Below the pieces are notes generated by a model. That model ran no database searches. It saw only the letters and a list, made by a program, of their open reading frames with translations, and had not been told where the DNA came from. Source: Treponema sp. (GTDB lineage: Bacteria > Spirochaetota > Spirochaetia > Treponematales > Treponemataceae). From it: a DNA stretch of 64,000 nt. Positions 24,072-32,610 of the stretch are shown piece by piece (within the stretch, counting starts at the first letter, position 1; the number at the start of each line of letters is the position of its first letter). A program made the translations under genes and the position numbers. Location: assembly GCA_016296575.1 (NCBI GenBank), contig JAEDJA010000003.1:1-64000 (forward strand). The letters run 5' to 3'.

Positions 24072-25478
24072 TTATTCCTCAAATTTAAATAAATCATCAA
24101 TTGTTACAAGTGTAATGTTATTTGATGCGGCATTTTCTTTCACATAATCTGTAAATCCGCTTTTACTAAATGCGTAGAAATAAGATTTCTTTGCATGTGC
24201 AAAAATTGACTTTCTTGAAAGCAGATCTTCCATTTCTGACTTACCAAAGGGTTCTCTCTTGAATTTACATTCACAGAAAATATAACTTTCATTTTTATCA
24301 TCAATCAACAGAACATCTATATCATCTTGACATTTACGTGCAGGATTATTTCCCCACCATTTCCCATATTTTGAAGGTATAAAAGGCAGTTTATGATTTT
24401 TTGCCATTCGAATCATATATTCAAGACAAATTGATTCAAAGACAAATCCAAAGAATGTAAAGAAATCCTGCGGTTCCATAATATCTTTTGCTGATTCATC
24501 AGGACCAAGAATTTCATAAAAACTTTTCTTCTCGAATAAAAAGTGATACCAGAAAGAAAAATAATTATCGGCTATTTTATAGATAGTTTTTCTTGATGTA
24601 TCATCCTCACCACATGGCACAGCCTTTTTTATGAGGCGAATCGCCTGCAGGATTCCAAGATATTTTGAACATTTCTGTGTGTTTTCATGTATTTTAGTGG
24701 CAATTTCATTGACTCTCGATGAACCTCCGGCAATTGCTTCAAAAATACTGTTATAAATTGCTGGTTCTCGTAATTCCTGCTTAAGAAGATAAGTTGGTTC
24801 GTCTTTAAGAAATCTGCCTTCTCTTAGGATTTCCCTTGCAATGTTTTTTTCAATTGTTTTTTCTGAATCAAAAGCCTGCAAATAACATGGAATACCACCT
24901 AAAATTCCATAGGCCATCAGTTTTTCTTCGTTTGAATATTCAGGAAAAAACAGTGACGAATCAAAATAATCAAATGCCTTAAGTTCTAGGTGTGCAGTTG
25001 AACGACCATAAAGTGGACTTTTTGAACCAAGTACTTCCCCTTCCATAAAACTTACAGAAGAACCGCAAAGAACAAGGAATATATTTTTTTCTTTCCACTG
25101 ATGGTCTATTGTATGCTGAAAAATGCTCTTAATGGATTCATTCTCACTGGCAATGTATGGAAATTCATCTATCACAATAACAAGTCTGTCACCAGTTGCT
25201 TTTGACGTAACATATTTTAATGCAGTTTCCCAATCTGAAAACGCACCAAAAAAATCATTATCAAAATATGTTTGTACAGTTTTTGAAAAATCAAGAAGAT
25301 TTAATGAATCATTTTTTTCCTGTGCTGAAAAGAATAAAGGATTCTTATTTTTAGTAAATTCTTTGAGGAGTTCTGTTTTTCCTACACGCCTACGGCCATA
25401 AAGAACAAGAAATTCAAATTGTTTTGAATCATATAGGTCTTCTAATAATTCAAGTTCCTTTTTTCGTCCTCTAAACAT
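24072..25478 (-). CDS. AAA-type ATPase with nuclease-like DUF234 domain
   Basis: A 468-residue protein of the archaeal-type ATPase family. Walker A is GRRRVGKTELL (about 27-37) and Walker B is LVIVIDEFPYIA. A winged-helix-like middle (IYNSIFEAIAGGSSRVNEIA) and a C-terminal DUF234 region follow; the latter has DDIDVLL...FCECKF, a PD-(D/E)xK nuclease-like core. The biological role of these mobile, often multi-copy ATPases is unknown; toxin or selfish-element roles are speculated. The ATG at 25478 is chosen over a GTG two codons upstream because AGAGGTG precedes it. It has its own repeat-bearing promoter region. Confidence 0.85.
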   Translation of the reverse strand: MFRGRKKELELLEDLYDSKQFEFLVLYGRRRVGKTELLKEFTKNKNPLFFSAQEKNDSLNLLDFSKTVQTYFDNDFFGAFSDWETALKYVTSKATGDRLVIVIDEFPYIASENESIKSIFQHTIDHQWKEKNIFLVLCGSSVSFMEGEVLGSKSPLYGRSTAHLELKAFDYFDSSLFFPEYSNEEKLMAYGILGGIPCYLQAFDSEKTIEKNIAREILREGRFLKDEPTYLLKQELREPAIYNSIFEAIAGGSSRVNEIATKIHENTQKCSKYLGILQAIRLIKKAVPCGEDDTSRKTIYKIADNYFSFWYHFLFEKKSFYEILGPDESAKDIMEPQDFFTFFGFVFESICLEYMIRMAKNHKLPFIPSKYGKWWGNNPARKCQDDIDVLLIDDKNESYIFCECKFKREPFGKSEMEDLLSRKSIFAHAKKSYFYAFSKSGFTDYVKENAASNNITLVTIDDLFKFEE

Positions 25479-25500
25479 ATTCACCTCTGTTATAATTACA

Positions 25501-25527
25501 TACTTTAGAGTAGTATACTTTAGAGTA
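25501..25527 (-). promoter_or_regulatory. Two operator-like repeats before the ATPase gene
   Basis: Two exact copies of TACTTTAGAGTA (25501-25512 and 25516-25527), 15 bases apart, each with TACT/AGTA dyad symmetry, start 22 bases before the ATPase ATG and overlap its likely promoter (TATAAC close to the gene). They look like a repressor-binding pair. Confidence 0.5.
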
Positions 25528-25645
25528 TATTGTTTTTCAATCTTTTTGTGTATAACGACCTGGAGACTTTTTATGAAACGTTACTACTTGAATAGTTTGC
25601 CTATGGAGTCCTGCTTATTAGTAGCGAAATGATATAAATAAAAAA

Positions 25646-25693
25646 TGCACCTCCTAAAATTGAACTTTATTTGTCCAACTTTAGGGGTGCACT
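25646..25693. mobile_element. Relic of IS3-type element ends (hairpin)
   Basis: TGCACCTCCTAAAATTGAAC and, inverted, TGCACCCCTAAAGTTGGAC face each other across an 8-base gap. The right one closely resembles terminal repeats of IS3/IS150-group elements (TGCACCCC.AAAGTTGGAC). With nothing between them, this is a collapsed element or MITE-like relic; the stem could also stop transcription. Just before it (25573-25632) a 19-codon ORF with GGAG upstream may be the start of a gene it interrupted. Confidence 0.5.
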
Positions 25694-25729
25694 TCAAGTT
25701 TTAAATATCAAAGGCCTCTCTTATTGACC

Positions 25730-25821
25730 TACCGCAAAAACACCGATTAAAATGCCACAAAAAAACCGAACAAAATACCGCAAAAACACCGACTGAAATA
25801 GCGCAAAAAAGCCGAATATGA
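25730..25821. repeat. Four 23-bp tandem repeats before the DUF4143 gene
   Basis: Units begin at 25730, 25753, 25776 and 25799, a strict 23-base period, with consensus TACCGCAAAAACACCGAA plus five A-rich bases. Copies 1 and 3 are nearly identical; copy 4 is the most diverged. The array ends 22 bases before the ATPase ATG, so it overlaps the promoter and leader. Confidence 0.85.
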
Positions 25822-25843
25822 TATATTTATATCAAGGTGAAAT

Positions 25844-27130
25844 ATGGACTATTTAAAGAGAGTAGCAGACGAAGAATTGGAATTCAGGCTTGAATGCAGC
25901 GGTGCAGTATTGATTCAAGGCCCAAAATGGTGTGGTAAGACTACTACAGCAACACAACAGGCAAAAAGCATTATCAAGCTTCAGGATACAGACAAGAATG
26001 AAGGATACAAACAGACAGCCCTTGTAAAGCCATCTCTTTTACTTAGAGGAGATAATCCAAGACTTATAGATGAGTGGCAGGAAATTCCTGTTCTTTGGGA
26101 TACTGTTAGAAACGCCGTTGATGAAAAGAATGACACTGGACTTTATATACTCACTGGTTCAAATTCAATAGACAAAGATAAAATAATGCATTCTGGAACA
26201 GGAAGAATATCTAGAATGAGAATGAATACAATGTCCTTATATGAAACAGGTGAGTCGAATGGAACGGTTTCTCTGAGGGAACTGTTTAAAAATCCAACAG
26301 CAGATATTGAAGCTAAATCTGATCTTGATGTCGAACAATTGGTCTTTGCTGCATGTCGTGGAGGATGGCCTGCTCAAATTTCACGAAAAAGCGACAGGGC
26401 AAAACTTCAAATTGCCAGAGATTATGTAACCAGTGTTTGTGAAATTGATATTTCAACAGTTGATAAAGTAAAAAGAAATCCAATCTGGGCAGAACAGATC
26501 TTAAAATCCTATGCTAGAAATATCTCAACTCTTACAAAAACATCAAACATTTTGAAAGATGTGGTATCCGCTTCAGAGAATATAGCTCAAGATACTTTAG
26601 ACTCATATATAGGTGCTTTAGAGAAACTTTATGTGATTCAGGATATTGAAGCATGGTGTCCTTCTATCAGATCTGCTACGGCAATTCGTTCGGGAAAGAA
26701 GCGAGGTTTTTGCGATCCTTCCATTGCTGTAGCTGCATTGGGACTTTCACCAGATTATTACCTGACAGATTTTCAGTCATTCGGTTTTATATTTGAAAGT
26801 CTTTGTATTCGTGATTTGAGAGTTTATTCATCTAAAGATGAGGGTAATCTTTCTTATTATCATGATAGATATAATCTTGAAGCTGACTGTGTATTGCACC
26901 TAAAAGATGGAAGATATGCTTTGATAGAGTTCAAACTTGGGAACAGAGAGATTGACGAAGGAAGCCGCCATTTGTTGAAAATAAAGGATCTTGTAAGAGA
27001 GTATAATAAAACCGAAAAGGGACCGAAGTTACGTGAACCGGATTTATTGATAGTGATTACAGGGACAGAAATGGCTTATAGAAGACCTGATGGTGTATAT
27101 GTCATCCCAATTGGCTGCCTGAAAGATTAG
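25844..27130 (+). CDS. ATP-binding protein, DUF4143 family
   Basis: A 428-residue AAA_14/DUF4143 ATPase. The N-terminal ATPase has Walker A GPKWCGKTTTA (about 26-36) and Walker B PRLIDEWQEIP. The C-terminal DUF4143 domain has a nuclease-like core (LEADCVLHLKDGRYALIEFKLG: D, then E-x-K) fitting a PD-(D/E)xK fold. Such proteins occur in many copies in Treponema and Bacteroidetes; their function is unknown. It is not close in sequence to the ATPase at 24072, though both combine an ATPase with a nuclease-like end. GGTGAAATATG provides the start; the leader contains four 23-bp repeats. Confidence 0.9.
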   Translation: MDYLKRVADEELEFRLECSGAVLIQGPKWCGKTTTATQQAKSIIKLQDTDKNEGYKQTALVKPSLLLRGDNPRLIDEWQEIPVLWDTVRNAVDEKNDTGLYILTGSNSIDKDKIMHSGTGRISRMRMNTMSLYETGESNGTVSLRELFKNPTADIEAKSDLDVEQLVFAACRGGWPAQISRKSDRAKLQIARDYVTSVCEIDISTVDKVKRNPIWAEQILKSYARNISTLTKTSNILKDVVSASENIAQDTLDSYIGALEKLYVIQDIEAWCPSIRSATAIRSGKKRGFCDPSIAVAALGLSPDYYLTDFQSFGFIFESLCIRDLRVYSSKDEGNLSYYHDRYNLEADCVLHLKDGRYALIEFKLGNREIDEGSRHLLKIKDLVREYNKTEKGPKLREPDLLIVITGTEMAYRRPDGVYVIPIGCLKD

Positions 27131-27172
27131 TATTGAATATTGCGTAAAACCAAAGATTTTTAATTTCTAAGT

Positions 27173-27202
27173 TTGTAAATATTACTCAGTAGATGATATA
27201 AT
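27173..27202 (+). promoter_or_regulatory. Predicted promoter of the GH31 gene
   Basis: TTGTAA (27173-27178), 18-base spacer, TATAAT (27197-27202), followed by GAGG 8 bases before the ATG. Confidence 0.6.
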
Positions 27203-27220
27203 CAGGAAAAGAGGTTTTAT

Positions 27221-29332
27221 ATGATTTCACCAATAAAAGCAAAAAACTCTGTAATCACAAAAGTGGTACGCAACAAAAACACAGTTACTCTTTTTTCGGA
27301 GCGGGAAACCATGCGTCTTTCTGTTTACGATAAAGATATTGTAAGGATTTCAGTCACTCACAATCCCGACGGAAGCTTTGAGAAAGAACAGGGCGAAGAA
27401 TTTTTACCTGGGCTTCCAGATGTGCCTTTTTCTGTAGACGAGAGTGAAAATGAAATCACCATAAAAACAGAGCTTCTTGCAGCAAAAGTGACCCGAAAGT
27501 TTGGCAGTGTCAGTTTTTATAAAAATGAAAACCCTCTTTTTTCTGAGGCAATTGAAAATCCTCATGTAATTGAAAAATTTGATTCTTATAAAACTGCAGG
27601 AAATATTAAAATTGAAGAAATTCAGACTGCAGACGGACTAAAAAAACGGGTCACTGCCGCAGATAAGATTTTTGACAAAACCCTTAATCACACTACGGTG
27701 AACTTCAATTTTTCTGCAGGTGAAAAACTTTATGGACTTGGACAGGCTGAAGAAGGTGTATGGAATCTTCGGGGAACAACGCAATATCTTCATCAGGCAA
27801 ATAAAAAAATCGCCATTCCATTTTTAGTTTCTAGTTTGGGCTATGGATTGATCTTTACAACTCAAAGTCCTGCAATCTTTTCGGATACGGCCTATGGAAG
27901 CTATTTCTACACCACAGCCGATTACTATCTGGACTATTTCTTTGTTGCTCCAAAATCAAAAAATCTAATAACAGCAAAAATGCGTCAGCTTACGGGGAAG
28001 GCACTAAAACTTCCTGATTGGGCATTTGGATACATTCAGTCACAGGAACGTTACGAAACTCAGGAAGAAATTCTGCAGACTGTGGCACAATTCAAGGAAC
28101 ATGACATCCCGCTTAGTACTATTGTTCTGGATTGGCTCAGCTGGGAAGATGGAATGTGGGGACAAAAATCTTTTGATCAGAAGCGTTTCCCTGATGTTAC
28201 AAAAATGGTTGATGAACTTCACAAGCAAAATGTCCGTTTTATGATTTCAATCTGGCCTAGCATGGATGAAAAATGCGCCAACTACAAAGAAATGAAAGAA
28301 AAGGACTGCCTGCTTCCTGGAATTAACATTTGTAATGTATTTGAAAAAAAGGGCCGGGAGCTTTACTGGGAACAAACCCGACAAGGTCTTGCAAAACATG
28401 GTATTGATGCCTGGTGGTGTGATTCATCTGAACCTGTAACGCCTGAATGGAATCATGTCGAAAAGCAGACCCCTGAAAATATGTTTTCGGAGTTTGTTAA
28501 GGCTGCCTCTGATATCATGCCCATAGAAAAAGCAAATGCCTACGGTTTTTACCATTCAAAAGGACTTTATGAAGGTTCCATTAGGGATTATCCGGAGCGT
28601 CCTGTGGTAAATCTTACACGAAACGGATATTTGGGAAGTCAGAAATACGGTGTAATTCTTTGGTCTGGTGATATTTCTGCCAAATGGAGTGTCCTTCAAA
28701 ACCAGGTGGTTGCTGCAAATCAAATGGCGCTTAGTGGTTTACCATACTGGACTCTTGATATCGGAGGTTTCTTTGTAAAAAAAGGGATTCATTGGTATTG
28801 GGATGGTGATTATGATGACACCACTTCAAATGCAGGATTTAAGGAACTTTACACTCGCTGGCTTCAGTTTGCAACATTTCTTCCAATTTTCCGTGCCCAT
28901 GGAACTGATTGCCGTAGAGAGCCTTGGGCATTTATGGATGATTCAAACCTTTTTTACGACGTGATTGTAAAATTCATAAAACTTAGATATGAATTCCTTC
29001 CATATATTAAAGAAGTAGAAGAGGCTGTTTGCAATAATGATGAAATGATTCTTCGTCCTCTGTTCACTGCTTTCAATGACAAAAATTGCGAAGATATTTC
29101 CACTCAGTTTATGTTTGGTCCAAAGTATATGGTTTGTCCAGTAACAAAACCAATGTATTTTGATAACGAAGGTAATGCCCTGAATACAGAAAAATTCTGG
29201 GATGTTTATCTTCCTTCTGATTGTGATTGGACGGATTATTGGACAGGGAAAACAGAAAAAGGTGGAAGATGGATTAAGGCCTCTGCAGAAATTGATAAAA
29301 TCCCGTTGTTCATACGAGGGGCTCAAAATTAA
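27221..29332 (+). CDS. GH31 alpha-glucosidase/alpha-xylosidase, short C-terminus
   Basis: A 703-residue GH31 enzyme: an N-terminal beta-sandwich with FSAGEKLYGLGQAEEG, then a TIM barrel. The nucleophile is D401 in DAWWCDSSEP and the acid/base is D484 in LWSGDISAKW. No signal peptide, so cytoplasmic. It would release alpha-linked glucose or xylose from oligosaccharides. The protein stops at PLFIRGAQN, exactly where other members continue with 'RaGSiiP' and a final beta domain. About 10 to 100 residues seem to be missing, and the DNA after the stop is a set of palindromic repeats. Activity may be reduced or lost. It has its own promoter. Confidence 0.88.
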   Translation: MISPIKAKNSVITKVVRNKNTVTLFSERETMRLSVYDKDIVRISVTHNPDGSFEKEQGEEFLPGLPDVPFSVDESENEITIKTELLAAKVTRKFGSVSFYKNENPLFSEAIENPHVIEKFDSYKTAGNIKIEEIQTADGLKKRVTAADKIFDKTLNHTTVNFNFSAGEKLYGLGQAEEGVWNLRGTTQYLHQANKKIAIPFLVSSLGYGLIFTTQSPAIFSDTAYGSYFYTTADYYLDYFFVAPKSKNLITAKMRQLTGKALKLPDWAFGYIQSQERYETQEEILQTVAQFKEHDIPLSTIVLDWLSWEDGMWGQKSFDQKRFPDVTKMVDELHKQNVRFMISIWPSMDEKCANYKEMKEKDCLLPGINICNVFEKKGRELYWEQTRQGLAKHGIDAWWCDSSEPVTPEWNHVEKQTPENMFSEFVKAASDIMPIEKANAYGFYHSKGLYEGSIRDYPERPVVNLTRNGYLGSQKYGVILWSGDISAKWSVLQNQVVAANQMALSGLPYWTLDIGGFFVKKGIHWYWDGDYDDTTSNAGFKELYTRWLQFATFLPIFRAHGTDCRREPWAFMDDSNLFYDVIVKFIKLRYEFLPYIKEVEEAVCNNDEMILRPLFTAFNDKNCEDISTQFMFGPKYMVCPVTKPMYFDNEGNALNTEKFWDVYLPSDCDWTDYWTGKTEKGGRWIKASAEIDKIPLFIRGAQN

Positions 29333-29548
29333 AAAAATAAACCCAGACTTCCATATTCCGAGGGGGTAAAATAAATACGCTAAGCAAGTGCGCGTCACCC
29401 CGTTAAGCCGAGCCCGCTTCTGCGAGGCAGGATTAGCTGAGGCGGGCTAAAGAACGTGTAATTCTATAGTCCAGCTTGTGCCCGCCCACTATACGGCATT
29501 GTCAAGGGACACTCCCTTCGGTCGTTCAAGCCCTTGACAACACCGTTT
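29333..29548. repeat. Structured intergenic region with nested inverted repeats
   Basis: No gene. Two inverted repeats stand out. At 29401-29456, arms CGTT and AGCCCGC pair with GCGGGCT and AACG around a partly paired centre. At 29499-29540, TTGTCAAGGG pairs with CCCTTGACAA (10 bp, perfect). The segment is richer in G+C than its surroundings, which suggests a mobile or recombination-associated element, not decayed coding sequence. Confidence 0.6.
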
Positions 29549-29578
29549 AGCATAGGTAAACAATAGTTTACCTATGCT
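29549..29578 (-). terminator. Perfect 13-bp hairpin over the ntpK stop codon
   Basis: AGCATAGGTAAAC-AATA-GTTTACCTATGCT is a perfect palindrome with a 4-base loop; the ntpK TAG (29574-29572) lies in one arm. No T-run follows, so it may protect the 3' end of the V-ATPase mRNA or stall the ribosome or polymerase, not act as a standard intrinsic terminator. Confidence 0.55.
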
Positions 29579-30003
29579 ATCATACTGAATACCATGGCGA
29601 ACAAAGCTACTGTTTCACAGAGACCTACTACCATGATGTACTGGGCGAAACCTTTTCCTGTTTCTCCAAGAGCGTCAGAACCTGCTGCACCAGCTTTTCC
29701 CTGAGCGATAGCAGAGAAACACATAGCAAGACCAGAAGCAATACCAAGACCAAGAGCCATAGCTGGATCCATTGTACCACCAGCTACTTTACCTTTCATT
29801 GAGTTCATCAAAAGGAAACCGTAGATTGTCTGTGTCAAAGGAGCACCGGCAAAAACTGTAAGGATGAATGGAGCAGCTTTATTATTTACATAACATCTTT
29901 TCCAAGCTCCGATTGCAGCCTGACCAGCAGCACCAATACCGATTGCTGAACCAATAGCAGCAATACCCATACATACAGCAGCACCTAACATACCAAAATT
30001 CAT
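29572..30003 (-). CDS. ntpK: V-type ATPase subunit K (c-ring proteolipid)
   Basis: A 143-residue, four-helix proteolipid (two fused hairpins) that forms the rotating membrane ring. Glycine-rich helices begin near residues 6, 46, 82 and 120. The ion-binding carboxylate is E130 (GLCETVALF). T57-Q58 (PLTQTIYGF) and Q101 (AIAQGKAG) match the positions that bind Na+ in Enterococcus hirae NtpK (T64, Q65, Q110, E139), with similar spacing. This suggests Na+ instead of H+ coupling. It is the last gene of the operon, ending in a perfect hairpin. Confidence 0.95.
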   Translation of the reverse strand: MNFGMLGAAVCMGIAAIGSAIGIGAAGQAAIGAWKRCYVNNKAAPFILTVFAGAPLTQTIYGFLLMNSMKGKVAGGTMDPAMALGLGIASGLAMCFSAIAQGKAGAAGSDALGETGKGFAQYIMVVGLCETVALFAMVFSMIA

Positions 30004-30075
30004 AATTAATCTCCTACGCCCATTTAGCGGGCTATATTTTCAAGTTATTTAATCCGCTTTATTGCGGTTATTTCC

Positions 30076-31989
30076 TTATTCGCTCTTTTCACTAAATGGA
30101 GCGTATTTGAAGCCAGACCATGACATGCCTAAGTGAGTTGAGAATTCCAACGTATTCAAGCGAACGCCATGAACAATTACAGACAAAAGGTTCAAAATCA
30201 TGTTCAAACCATGACCAAATACCAGCAGTGCAATTGCAGCAATAAACAGAATGAAGTGACCAAGCATTGGTCCAGCCATCTGATTTACTGTTTCAGAAAT
30301 TGCAGCACCGGCAAGTCCTACAGCCCACAATCGGATGTAAGAAACAATATCGGAGAATACGTTTACTACGCCAAGCAATACAGAAATAATATTCTTTACG
30401 CTGGACATAATCGATTCACCTATACTTCCTTCATAGTTTGCAAAGACAAAGCTGAGCAGGAATCCTACTGCAACCAGGCCTACACAAACTTTTCCAACAG
30501 GCACTCCACCAATCACAACATTTAGATTAAAGATGTTTCCATCAACAACCATCATGAATACGACGTAAAGCATACCCCACAGCTGGATCATAGAACCAAA
30601 ATCGCCCAATACTTTAAGGCTTTTACAGTTTCTGATCATTGCTTTGATATGTGCAACTGAAAGCTGGATAAGAGCCAGACTGAAACACCATATCATAAGG
30701 AATTTATCTGTTGTAAGACCTTCTGTTCCACTTTCGCACCAGAATGGCACCCAAGTTTCTCCCTTATAAGCGTTGGAGAACTGTGGAATAGAAAGAGCTT
30801 TAAGCCATGAAGGAACCATATCCATGCTCATTCCAAACCAGGTACAGGTAACCATACCCCAGAGCATTGTTGCTACTCCAAGAAGGATTGCAAGTGGGAA
30901 AAGAGCAGGAATCTTTTTGCCTTTTGCTTTGTTCAAAACTGTCATAAGACCAAAAGCAACTGTTACCAAAAGACCGTATCCACCATCACCGAAAATCATT
31001 CCAAAGAAGATAGTGAAGAACAGAAGGAACCAGCCGGAAATATCGTATTCGGCATATCCAGGAACTGTTCCCAAGAAGTCGGTCAACGGATAAATCATGC
31101 TGACAATCTTATTATTTTTAAGTTTTGTTGGTACTTCTTCAGGATTATCAGGATCTTGACTTGCAAGAGCCCAATTATTTTCCTTACATGCGGCACTCAA
31201 TGTTTCGAAATCAGCTTCAGGAACATAACCAGAAAGCCAAGCCAGATCTGCAGCTGTACCTTCTGTTTCTTTTCCCATACCGGCATTAACGTTTTCAAAT
31301 TCAATGTCAGTTTCCAAAGCTTTTACATAAGCTTTTATGGCAGGAATGTAAACAGCACTTTCTTTATAGAAAGCATCGATTTCTGCAATTTCCTTTTTAT
31401 TAGCATCAATTTCGTTCTGCAACTGTTCTGTTGAGCAGCGTGGAAGACTTACCTCAAATGCCTCAGGAAGCAGATTTTCAGGACGCTCGTTCTTACCAAC
31501 AAGAAGGAAACGAACCAGTTTCTTATCTCTGTTCACCAGAACTGTTTCCAAATCTTCTGCAATTTCACTGTACTTGTCTGCCGGTACTTCGAACATTTTC
31601 AAAGCAATACCTTTTTCACCAAGGTAAGCAAAATCTTCAGGGTTTACTCCACCCCAGGCAGCAAATCTTTCCAGTTCAGCAGAATTTACTGTAATTTCTT
31701 CCATCAACTGTTTCTTGCGGTCAGCTTTGGCAACAACATCAGCACACAGCTCCACAACTTTTTCATCAGCAAGGGATTTAGGTGTTTTTGTTTTTGGTAC
31801 TTTAACTTCTGCAAGTACAGATTCAGTTACAATGGCGTTTTCTGTAATCTCTTTGTAGGCCGAAAGCTTTTCACTTGAACCTTCAAGTTTTTCCAGATGC
31901 ACCAATCCAAGTTTTCTAAGTTTTTTCAAAGCTGCTTCACGTTCGCTGTTCAGAAGAACGATGGAGACTTTTTTCATTTTTTCAATCAT
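30076..31989 (-). CDS. ntpI: V-type ATPase subunit I (a-type stator)
   Basis: A 637-residue subunit. The N-terminal cytoplasmic half (about 1-310) is helical and forms the peripheral arm. The C-terminal half has about seven or eight membrane helices, beginning after SGWFLLFFTIFFGMIFGDGGYG, a family hallmark; the later IVSYIRLWAVGLAGAAI helix carries the essential arginine that faces the ring glutamate. It provides the ion half-channels. Its ATG overlaps the ntpD stop, so the two are translationally coupled. Confidence 0.95.
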   Translation of the reverse strand: MIEKMKKVSIVLLNSEREAALKKLRKLGLVHLEKLEGSSEKLSAYKEITENAIVTESVLAEVKVPKTKTPKSLADEKVVELCADVVAKADRKKQLMEEITVNSAELERFAAWGGVNPEDFAYLGEKGIALKMFEVPADKYSEIAEDLETVLVNRDKKLVRFLLVGKNERPENLLPEAFEVSLPRCSTEQLQNEIDANKKEIAEIDAFYKESAVYIPAIKAYVKALETDIEFENVNAGMGKETEGTAADLAWLSGYVPEADFETLSAACKENNWALASQDPDNPEEVPTKLKNNKIVSMIYPLTDFLGTVPGYAEYDISGWFLLFFTIFFGMIFGDGGYGLLVTVAFGLMTVLNKAKGKKIPALFPLAILLGVATMLWGMVTCTWFGMSMDMVPSWLKALSIPQFSNAYKGETWVPFWCESGTEGLTTDKFLMIWCFSLALIQLSVAHIKAMIRNCKSLKVLGDFGSMIQLWGMLYVVFMMVVDGNIFNLNVVIGGVPVGKVCVGLVAVGFLLSFVFANYEGSIGESIMSSVKNIISVLLGVVNVFSDIVSYIRLWAVGLAGAAISETVNQMAGPMLGHFILFIAAIALLVFGHGLNMILNLLSVIVHGVRLNTLEFSTHLGMSWSGFKYAPFSEKSE

Positions 31990-32600
31990 TATTTAGCCTC
32001 CTCTGCTGCGTTCTGCAGTTTTTTCTTTGAAATCTTACTTCTTACTACTGCAGCTACCTGTTCATCGCCCAGGTAAACTGAAATCTTCTTGATATTAGCC
32101 TTTGTTTCAGGAATCTTAACCTTCTCAAACAGATTTACACGCTGGGTTGTTGTGCGCAGTTCTTTTGACAAAAGGCGAACCTGTTCATCAAGAACTTCTG
32201 CTTCCAAATCCAGTGAAAGTGTTTTTTCCATTCGGTCGGCGGCCATATCAATCCACAATGGAGATGAATAAAGATCATAGTCTCCACGGGCAAAATCGGC
32301 ACCTTCATAAACAGGAATTGTAACACCGGCAATATTGCCCCATCCTTTTTTGATGTTGCTTACGGTTACCATTCCCTCTGTAAAGGCTTCGCTTTCACCA
32401 AAAACGGCAATCCAAGATTTGAAATCTTCTTCCAGCTTTTTGCGCTGTTCACGAACTTCCTTGGCTTTTGCGTCAATTGTGCGAATTTCAGTTTGAAGCT
32501 GCTGTTTTTTAAGCAAAAGTGTAGGCAGATAACGCTGGTACATTTTCAGCGCATCTTTCTGAACCTTCTGCTCATTTTTTGTCAGCTTAATCTTTGCCAT
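31989..32600 (-). CDS. ntpD: V-type ATPase subunit D (central stalk)
   Basis: A 203-residue subunit that forms the long coiled-coil rotor shaft inside the A3B3 head. N-terminal (LTKNEQKVQKDALKMYQRYLPTLLLKKQQLQ) and C-terminal (RTTTQRVNLFEKVKIPETKANIKKI) helices are typical; the RVNxFE motif is the family signature. It couples ATP hydrolysis or synthesis to ring rotation. It lies between ntpB and ntpI with 10-base and overlapping junctions. Confidence 0.95.
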   Translation of the reverse strand: MAKIKLTKNEQKVQKDALKMYQRYLPTLLLKKQQLQTEIRTIDAKAKEVREQRKKLEEDFKSWIAVFGESEAFTEGMVTVSNIKKGWGNIAGVTIPVYEGADFARGDYDLYSSPLWIDMAADRMEKTLSLDLEAEVLDEQVRLLSKELRTTTQRVNLFEKVKIPETKANIKKISVYLGDEQVAAVVRSKISKKKLQNAAEEAK

Positions 32601-32610
32601 CTACAAGTCC

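Noticed and set aside
25730..25821. CRISPR array
   Set aside because: The 23-bp units are directly adjacent, with no unique spacers, and no cas genes are near.
29401..29456. Integron attC site
   Set aside because: The fold is similar, but the outer arms (CGTT/AACG) do not match the RYYYAAC/GTTRRRY rule and no integrase is in the window. Kept only as a possibility in the findings.
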